Shown here one piece after another: positions 58,652 to 64,000 of a stretch of 64,000 bases of DNA. The notes under the pieces are model-generated. The model was given only the letters and a program-made list of their open reading frames with translations, did not search any database and was not told where the DNA came from. The position numbers and the translations under genes were made by a program. Source of the DNA: Camillea tinctor (taxonomy: Eukaryota > Ascomycota > Sordariomycetes > Xylariales > Xylariaceae); NCBI GenBank assembly GCA_022578605.1, contig MU394051.1:1103664-1167663 (forward strand), given 5' to 3'. Numbering within the stretch: the first letter of the stretch is position 1; the number at the start of each line of letters is the position of its first letter.

Positions 58652-59668
58652 ATGCCTCCAAGGAAGAGAAAGATAGCGGCGGCTTCCAAGGCAAAGGCAA
58701 AGGCGAAGGCGAAGGCAGAAACAGAAGTAGGAGTGGAAGTGGAAGTGGAAGCGGAACCAGACAAAATAGAAGACCCCCCGGCTTCAACAGAAACACCAAC
58801 CCAACCAACTCCAGATAACGACGCTAAGACCGCTCCAAACGAGGAAGAAATAGAGCAGGAAGCGAAGCCGGCACAAAAAGAAGTGGTAGAAAAAGCACCG
58901 CCAAACGCTGGAGAGAATGCAGCCGACAAGGCCAAGGAACGAATGGCACGATTCCGCGCTCTCCAGGCCCGCGCCAAAACATCATCAGACCAGAACCTGC
59001 AGGAGGTAACCAAGGAGTCGCAGCGGCTCGCGACCGATCCCACTGCTCTGACGGCGCTGCACCGGCGGCGCGACATTGCCGCGCACAAGCTGCTGAAGGC
59101 GGAGACGGAGGAAGGGGGCGAGGACTTCGAGCGCAAGCGGGCGTGGGACTGGACGGCGGAGGAGAGCGAGCAGTGGGACCGGCGCGTCAAGAAGCGGGCG
59201 GTGCACCGCGACAACAACGCCTTCCAGGACTACCGGGCCGAGAGCAACAAGGTGTACAAGCGGCAGCTGCGCGACAACCTGGCCCCCGACCTCGAGCGCT
59301 ACGAGCGGGACAAGATGGCCGCCATCGAGCGGGCCGCCGCGTCGGGCGGGCTCGAGATCATCGAGACCGAGACGGGCGAGCTCATCGCCGTCGACAAGGA
59401 CGGCAGCTTCTACTCCACCGCCGAGTCCACCTCCTTCGCCGACAACAAGCCCGACCGCGCCGCCGTCGACCGCCTCGTCGGCGACCTGAAGAAGGCCGAG
59501 GAGACGCGCCTGCGCAAGCGGAGGGAGAGGATGGCCCAGAACGGCGACGACGCCGACGTCACGTACATCAACGAGAAGAACAAGCAGTTCAACCAGAAGC
59601 TGGCGAGGTTCTACAACAAGTACACGGCCGAGATCAGGGACAGCTTTGAGCGCGGCACTATGGTATAG
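58652..59668 (+). CDS. SYF2: Pre-mRNA-splicing factor Syf2
   Basis: Component of the Prp19-associated (NTC) machinery of the spliceosome. Single exon, 338 residues. The N-terminus is a K/A-rich tract (MPPRKRKIAAASKAKAKAKA) followed by an acidic and proline-rich region to about residue 100. The Syf2 domain follows: RMARFRALQARAKTSS, RRDIAAHKLLKAE, RAWDWTAEESEQWDRRVKKR, and the diagnostic end VTYINEKNKQFNQKLARFYN then KYTAEIRDSFERGT. Those C-terminal residues are strongly conserved in the family. The second half of the gene is much richer in G and C than the first. Its stop is convergent with COQ11, 264 bp away. Confidence 0.95.
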   Translation: MPPRKRKIAAASKAKAKAKAKAETEVGVEVEVEAEPDKIEDPPASTETPTQPTPDNDAKTAPNEEEIEQEAKPAQKEVVEKAPPNAGENAADKAKERMARFRALQARAKTSSDQNLQEVTKESQRLATDPTALTALHRRRDIAAHKLLKAETEEGGEDFERKRAWDWTAEESEQWDRRVKKRAVHRDNNAFQDYRAESNKVYKRQLRDNLAPDLERYERDKMAAIERAAASGGLEIIETETGELIAVDKDGSFYSTAESTSFADNKPDRAAVDRLVGDLKKAEETRLRKRRERMAQNGDDADVTYINEKNKQFNQKLARFYNKYTAEIRDSFERGTMV

Positions 59669-59932
59669 AGGAGAGCATACGGAGAAGATGCGGGAAGGGG
59701 GTCGGTGACGGGATCGGCATCGGGTTAGCAACGGTCGGGAGGTAATAGCAAACATCACGGTGATTATACATTTTTTGAAATGGGAATCATAGATTACAGA
59801 CGCATCTTTTCCCCGGCGGTTTTCTTTCTCTGTTCTTTTTTTTTAATTATGGAGTTGGTGACTATGGTACAGTCTATAGGATGCATTGATACAAAAATTT
59901 CCTTCGATTTTCTCCACTTTCCGTGTCTACCT

Positions 59933-60892
59933 CTAAAGCATGTTTTTCCTCCACGATTTATTAGCGAGCTCTTCTATCTCGGGCACTTCGACCGGTCCCC
60001 TAACAGACTGGTCGCCCAGTGCCTCAACCACCGCCTCTGCCACGGTGTCCGCCTTGAGGGGCTTGGCGCCAGCGGCACCCAGGAAATTGCTAAACAGGCC
60101 GCGCGTGAACCCGTTGAACAGGGCGCCGGCCCCGGTCATGGCCGCCATGGGCACCGTGATGGGCCGCGACGAGTCGTACATGAAGGGGGGCCGGAAGAAG
60201 AGGCCGCGCATGCGGGGGAACTCGCTCGCGATGGTGCTCTCGGCCTCCCGCTTCGTGGTGATGTACCGCGCCGGCAGCACGGGCGCGCCCCCGGCGGCCG
60301 AGATGTACACGAAGGCCGACGCGCCCTCCCGCGCGGCCTCCTTGGCCAGCATGATGGCGCTGTCGCGGTTCATGTTCTCGTACGTGAGCTGCTCGCGCGT
60401 CTCGGGCGGGCGGATGTCGTCCTCGCCGCTCACCTTGCGCTCGAGCGGGTTGCCGGGCCGCCGCTCGTTCGAGAAGGCCTTGCGGAGGCCCTGGATGGGC
60501 GACTCCTGCCCGCTGACGACGCCCTTGTAGTCCGCCTCCAGCAGGATGCCCATGCTGTGCACAACGAAGTCGGCGCCTTTGAGCAGCGATACGTATGTGG
60601 CAGGGCGGAAGATGTCTCCTCGCTCCCAGGTCACCTTATGAGCCCACGAGGGAGGTGAAGCCGATGATGTGACGGCATTCCACTTTGGTTCTCCAGAACG
60701 ACTGTCGAGGAGTTAGCATAGCAGGCCCCTTTTTTTTTCGGGTTCTCTTTTGTGGTAGTACAAAAGATCTTCGTTGTTACGGTTTTACCTTATTGATGTG
60801 ACATCCCATCCCCTAGCAACGGCGTATTTGCATATTCTTGATCCTAGAAATCCGTTTCCACCACATACTACCAATCTTTTTGCCGATGACAT
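59933..60892 (-). CDS. COQ11: Coq11-like NAD(P)-binding mitochondrial protein
   Basis: Atypical short-chain dehydrogenase related to yeast YLR290C/Coq11, an inner-membrane member of the coenzyme Q synthome. Exons 60892-60789 and 60701-59933 give 873 nt or 290 residues. The first exon supplies the Rossmann loop LVVCGGNGFLGSRICKYAVA (GxxGxxG); the second supplies WERGDIFRPATYVSLLKGAD, VHSMGILLEADYKG, AFVYISAAGGAPVLPARYIT with the YxxxK-like YITTK, and RGLFFRPPFMYD. The join DVTSI-SRSGEPKWNAV is as in relatives. The N-terminus is short and lacks a clear presequence. In some fungi this protein is reported as a fusion with Coq10; no such domain follows here. Confidence 0.9.
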
Positions 60893-61824
60893 GATTGATG
60901 AAGGTTCTGTTTGCTTGCTTGAGCTTCAATGTAGGGGATTTCTCATACGATTGCGATCGCAATGAGTTTGTGTAAGTAATTGGTATGCAGCAGGCTTTTT
61001 TATGGTATGGTAAAGATGAGATGAGAGCTCTTAAAAGTTAAATAGATAGAAAGTAAAACCAATTGAGCATTGGAGTCATTTATATATATTCGATGTTTTA
61101 GTGGAAATAGAGGTATTCTCCTTGCTGTCATACAATGATTAATGGTACAAGGTTCTCTTACCTTAGAGCATAACGCTTTCACATAACTCCCAGCGTCATA
61201 ATGTTAATGTAAGTACCTTAACAGAATGGATCAGAGTCAACTACATCATCAGACCATCTATAAGGCTAACACTTTTACTAAATCTTTAAGTGCAACACAA
61301 AGACAAGGGTCAAGCATTTTTGATTGGCCAACAAGTGACTGGGATCCATATAAATTTGTAGGTTTTCTGTAAGGCTGACTGAGAGCTACCTTGCTCACTT
61401 AACTTTAAGCTTCACCTTTTCCTTGTCCACCCAATTAATTCTTTTTTTTTTTTCCCATCTTCTAGAAGGGTTGGTTGATGAGGTATGGGAAGGTACCTGC
61501 ATAATAAGGTTTTGCATGTGACAGAAACAACTTCCAAGTTAACATGTTCTAAGCCTATTGCCTAGTCTGTCATAGCATTGATAGCAGCGTGTATCTGTTT
61601 TCATAACATTCGACTCGACAACTTCGCCGACTTCTTGAAGTTTCCACCTTTTCCATCAATATCATCACCTAATTTTCATATCACATCTACTATCGCCAAC
61701 TTCATCAATCTAACCAGTATTTGTTGGCCAATTAAATAAAGGAAAAATTAGGATTGTTTGTTTGGGAATAATCTATACACTACAACAGCTGCTATCCCAC
61801 GATATTCTTCATAAATTTCCAGAT

Positions 61825-61874
<50 letters not shown>

Positions 61875-62040
61875 ATAAAAAAAAAAAAAATTTTTTTTTT
61901 TTTTTTTTACACTCTAATTGAGTGCTGGGCCGTAAGCGGTCCCACGCTGAACCAGGCTGTCGCCAACGCCGAGAATNNNNNNNNNNATATATAAAATAAA
62001 AAAGCTGCAATACCAAGATTTTTTTAATAATTTTTTTTAT

Positions 62041-62089
<49 letters not shown>

Positions 62090-62177
62090 CAGTTACCTCC
62101 ACATCTCACATCTCTCTAAATCGGTCTGAGATACCTTCATCACCACAACTTCAATCACTACCACCGCCACTACCACC
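60893..62177. other. Intergenic region before YAF9, containing an assembly gap
   Basis: No supported gene. The left part is ordinary A/T-rich promoter-type DNA; the right part (about 61783-62081) is a faulty poly-T/N join described separately. The short leader 62082-62177 is CA/CT-rich and normal. Confidence 0.55.
61783..62081. other. Artefactual poly-T/N assembly gap
   Basis: Sequence ending AGATTC plus about 44 T (61827-61870) is followed by A and T runs, a 68-bp GC-rich island (61909-61976), ten N (61977-61986), and then a noisy second copy of the first flank (AGCTGC...TTATTC plus about 39 T, 62003-62081). The GC-rich island does not fit its surroundings. The real sequence here is probably one copy with a long T tract. 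Confidence 0.75.
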
Positions 62178-63008
62178 ATGGCGCCACCTGCCGGGAAACG
62201 CGTCAAGGGTGTGCAGATATACCGACCTTTCGTCTACGGTACTACTGCGCGTCCCTTCAACGACACCGACAACCCGCGACCTGCCGGCGTCCCACTGGAC
62301 CATACCCACTCATGGCAGGTCTTTGTCAAGGGCATCGAAGATACTGACATCTTCTACTGGCTGCGTCGTGTTCAATTCAAGCTGCATGAGTCTATCCCCA
62401 ACCACCTGCGCACCATTGATGCCGAGACTATCATGAAGGAAAACGAGGGTAAGGGCAAGAAGCAACGCGCCTTCGTTGTCAACGAGACTGGCTGGGGTGA
62501 GTTTGAGATCACCATCAAATTGTACTACGACAGCAAGAGCGGCGAGAAGCCCCAAACTCTCTACCACCACCTGCGCCTGCACCCTTACGGACGCACCGAG
62601 GCTGAGAAGGAGGCCATGCGCAACGGAGGAGAGGTTATTGCTTGGACCTACGAGGAGCAGTTGTTCAATGAACCGTTCGAGGAATTCTACAAAATCCTGA
62701 CCTCTGGTGCGCGCGATAAGGGCACGCCAGCCTCTGGTGCAGGAGGTAAAGGCGGCAAGGGCAAAGGAAAGAACGTCTCGCAACAGACTTCAGATGTGGA
62801 TGGCAAGAACAACGAGGTCAAGGAACGCAGCGCCATGATCCCACTTACCACCAAACCAGGCCAGCCTTTCAGCCGCGAGGCTGAGGCAGTCGAACTTAAG
62901 CGGCTCAAGGAGGCAGAGGAAAAGGTTCACCAGATGGTGCGCGAGATGAACAAGACGGTCAAAGCTAAGGAGGCCGAACTGGCAGCGTTAAAGAGCTCAG
63001 CCGCCTAG
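62178..63008 (+). CDS. YAF9: YEATS-domain protein Yaf9 (NuA4/SWR1 subunit)
   Basis: Reader of acylated histone H3 shared by the NuA4 acetyltransferase and SWR1 remodeller. Single exon, 276 residues to the TAG at 63006. The YEATS domain spans about residues 8-140: KGVQIYRPFVYGTTARPF, HTHSWQVFVKGIEDTDIFYW, RRVQFKLHESIPNHLRTIDA, NETGWGEFEITIKLYY and LYHHLRLHPYG, including the H, S and W/G residues that line the acyl-lysine pocket. A charged loop, ETIMKENEGKGKKQRA, is inserted before FVVNETGWGEF. After a glycine/lysine linker a C-terminal coiled coil (EAVELKRLKEAEEKVHQMVR and onward) should join it to its complexes. The ATG lies in ACCATGG. The frame continues open beyond the stop. Confidence 0.95.
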   Translation: MAPPAGKRVKGVQIYRPFVYGTTARPFNDTDNPRPAGVPLDHTHSWQVFVKGIEDTDIFYWLRRVQFKLHESIPNHLRTIDAETIMKENEGKGKKQRAFVVNETGWGEFEITIKLYYDSKSGEKPQTLYHHLRLHPYGRTEAEKEAMRNGGEVIAWTYEEQLFNEPFEEFYKILTSGARDKGTPASGAGGKGGKGKGKNVSQQTSDVDGKNNEVKERSAMIPLTTKPGQPFSREAEAVELKRLKEAEEKVHQMVREMNKTVKAKEAELAALKSSAA

Positions 63009-63353
63009 GTTGCGGGCAATGGTACTAATGATATTACCGCCAATATCGAGCGTCTCACCTTCCAGGGCAATAACTACGGGGCCGGCGACAGATTTACAGT
63101 TGCGGGCACGAATCAGCATCATTGCTCTCATGCGCCTATGGCGGCTAGCCCCAACCTCATCGACAATCACGGCAGCCGAGGTAGTGGTAGTGGTAGTGGC
63201 GAGAATAAGAAAACTCAGAATGACAGTAAGGAGCAGGAAAATGAAGATCGCTTCCTTGTCACCTTACGCGTCTCGAGGGATGCTCTGGCGGAGCTGACGG
63301 GTGCCGGCCGAGCCTCAGCCCTGGTCCCGGCCTATCGACGTGGACGGCTGTGA
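63009..63353 (+). other. Open in-frame extension after the YAF9 stop
   Basis: From GTT at 63009 to the TGA at 63351 the YAF9 frame stays open for 114 codons. Composition looks coding: codons are of the same style as YAF9, and the product has an ordered layout, NIERLTFQGNNYGAGDRF, a GSGSGSG linker, an acidic/basic polar stretch and an end DRFLVTLRVSRDALAELTGA. No ATG lies before 63138 in this frame. Possible readings are stop-codon readthrough, a spliced isoform whose acceptor is the CCTAG at 63004-63008, a recent nonsense mutation or sequencing error in a longer gene, or chance. Confidence 0.45.
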
Positions 63354-64000
63354 GGGCGACACCTGTGCATACATGCGCAACTTACCTGCACGTGAGCCTC
63401 GGTGGCTGGCATTCTCCGTGACTATCTGCTGCTTCTATTGCCTTCTGTCGTTCGACCAATGACCAATCTGACAAACTCGGATCCGAAGTCAAGGGATGGA
63501 TTGCTAGTGGGAATTATACACACCATCCTATCCTGTCTCGTAAGGAGGAATAAGAGGACTAGGCGGTCAGTCGGGGTAATCTAACATGTTGTCGGCTCGC
63601 TCGGTCTCATTCTCTTCCTATAGGTATGCGATCTACCTTGCTCATAGGAACTCAATGGCAAACCTTCCCTAGTGCTTGTTGTTGATGGCGACGGACAAAA
63701 GTTTGACGTAAATAGATAATATACGTCTTTTTTACGTTTATGTTTTTTGGGCCTCCTCTCACCCCCGATGTCTCCGGTTCTAGTTCGGCTTCGGGTTCTG
63801 CCTTTAGGTCAGGACTTTCTTTTTCTCCTGTAGCACGAACTAAAGGGTTGATCCCACTAAGGGCTAGGGTTATTCTATGATATACTATAGGTCGAAAAAG
63901 GGGGAGGCGGGATGGGCTTATTCTCTGCATCTGGAACGAAAGGGTAGTACGTTACGCTGCATACTAATAATAAGCTAATAAGGAGAACCTGTAGATGAAA
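63354..64000. other. Right end of the window, no supported gene
   Basis: Short open frames at 63402-63584 (+) and 63652-63930 (-, with an EPEAELEPE tract) have no recognised domain. A gene continuing beyond 64000 cannot be judged. Confidence 0.4.

Noticed and set aside
58985..60658. Long frames antisense to SYF2 (58985-59758) and COQ11 (59780-60658)
   Set aside because: They arise from the high GC of the real genes on the other strand, are rich in R, A, L and V, and show no motif.
63652..63930. 92-codon minus-strand frame with EPEAELEPE
   Set aside because: Short, low-complexity and without known similarity; may be chance.

Overview
The window is nuclear DNA of a filamentous ascomycete (Pezizomycotina; Sordariomycetes-like by gene content, not resolved further). 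The evidence is short GT-AG introns of about 50-70 nt with CTAAC or CTGAC branch sites, Pezizomycotina-type families (UstYa/DUF3328, DUF2015, an Ecl1 zinc protein, Coq11), and an 11.4 kb block with the mutational pattern of repeat-induced point mutation (RIP). No tRNA, rRNA or CRISPR array was recognised by eye.

Layout. 1-639: 3' part of a UstYa-type oxidase. 2.5-3.6 kb: C-5 sterol desaturase ERG3. 5.2-5.6 kb (-): small DUF2015 membrane protein. 6.7-9.3 kb (-): homocitrate synthase, which I resolve into 19 exons, with a MITE-like insertion in its one very long intron. 10.3-11.2 kb: ribosomal protein eL28. 12.7-14.1 kb: cytosolic-type malate dehydrogenase. 15.9-17.1 kb (-): TRAPP subunit Trs33. 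18.1-20.0 kb (-): Siz/PIAS SUMO ligase. 20.594-31.962 kb: extremely AT-rich, ORF-free block closed at both ends by matching terminal inverted repeats flanked by TA, read as a large RIP-destroyed DNA transposon. 32.6-33.1 kb: DUF2423 nucleolar-type protein. 33.3-36.1 kb (-): Swc2/YL1. 36.1-41.4 kb: no gene, with an artefactual poly-G/N gap. 41.4-42.5 kb (-): Ecl1-type zinc protein. 42.5-52.7 kb: 10 kb gene desert. 52.7-55.0 kb (-): secreted/membrane kelch protein. 55.84-56.11 kb: hairpin-forming inverted repeat. 56.3-57.9 kb (-): unrecognised, probably mitochondrial protein. 58.7-59.7 kb: splicing factor Syf2. 59.9-60.9 kb (-): Coq11-like dehydrogenase, convergent with Syf2. 61.8-62.1 kb: second artefactual gap. 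62.2-63.0 kb: YEATS protein Yaf9, followed in the same frame by a 114-codon open extension past its TAG stop.

The genes are mostly unlinked housekeeping functions: sterol and lysine biosynthesis, translation, malate metabolism, vesicle traffic, SUMO ligation, splicing and coenzyme Q. Two subunits of the SWR1 histone-exchange complex (Swc2, Yaf9) occur in the window but are not adjacent. The UstYa gene may be the edge of a secondary-metabolite cluster lying to the left. Exon boundaries were worked out by hand from splice sites, reading phase and family conservation; every multi-exon model closes in frame. I saw no complete undescribed system. The best leads are the TIR-bounded RIP block, the intron-packed homocitrate synthase with its intronic MITE, and the Yaf9 extension.
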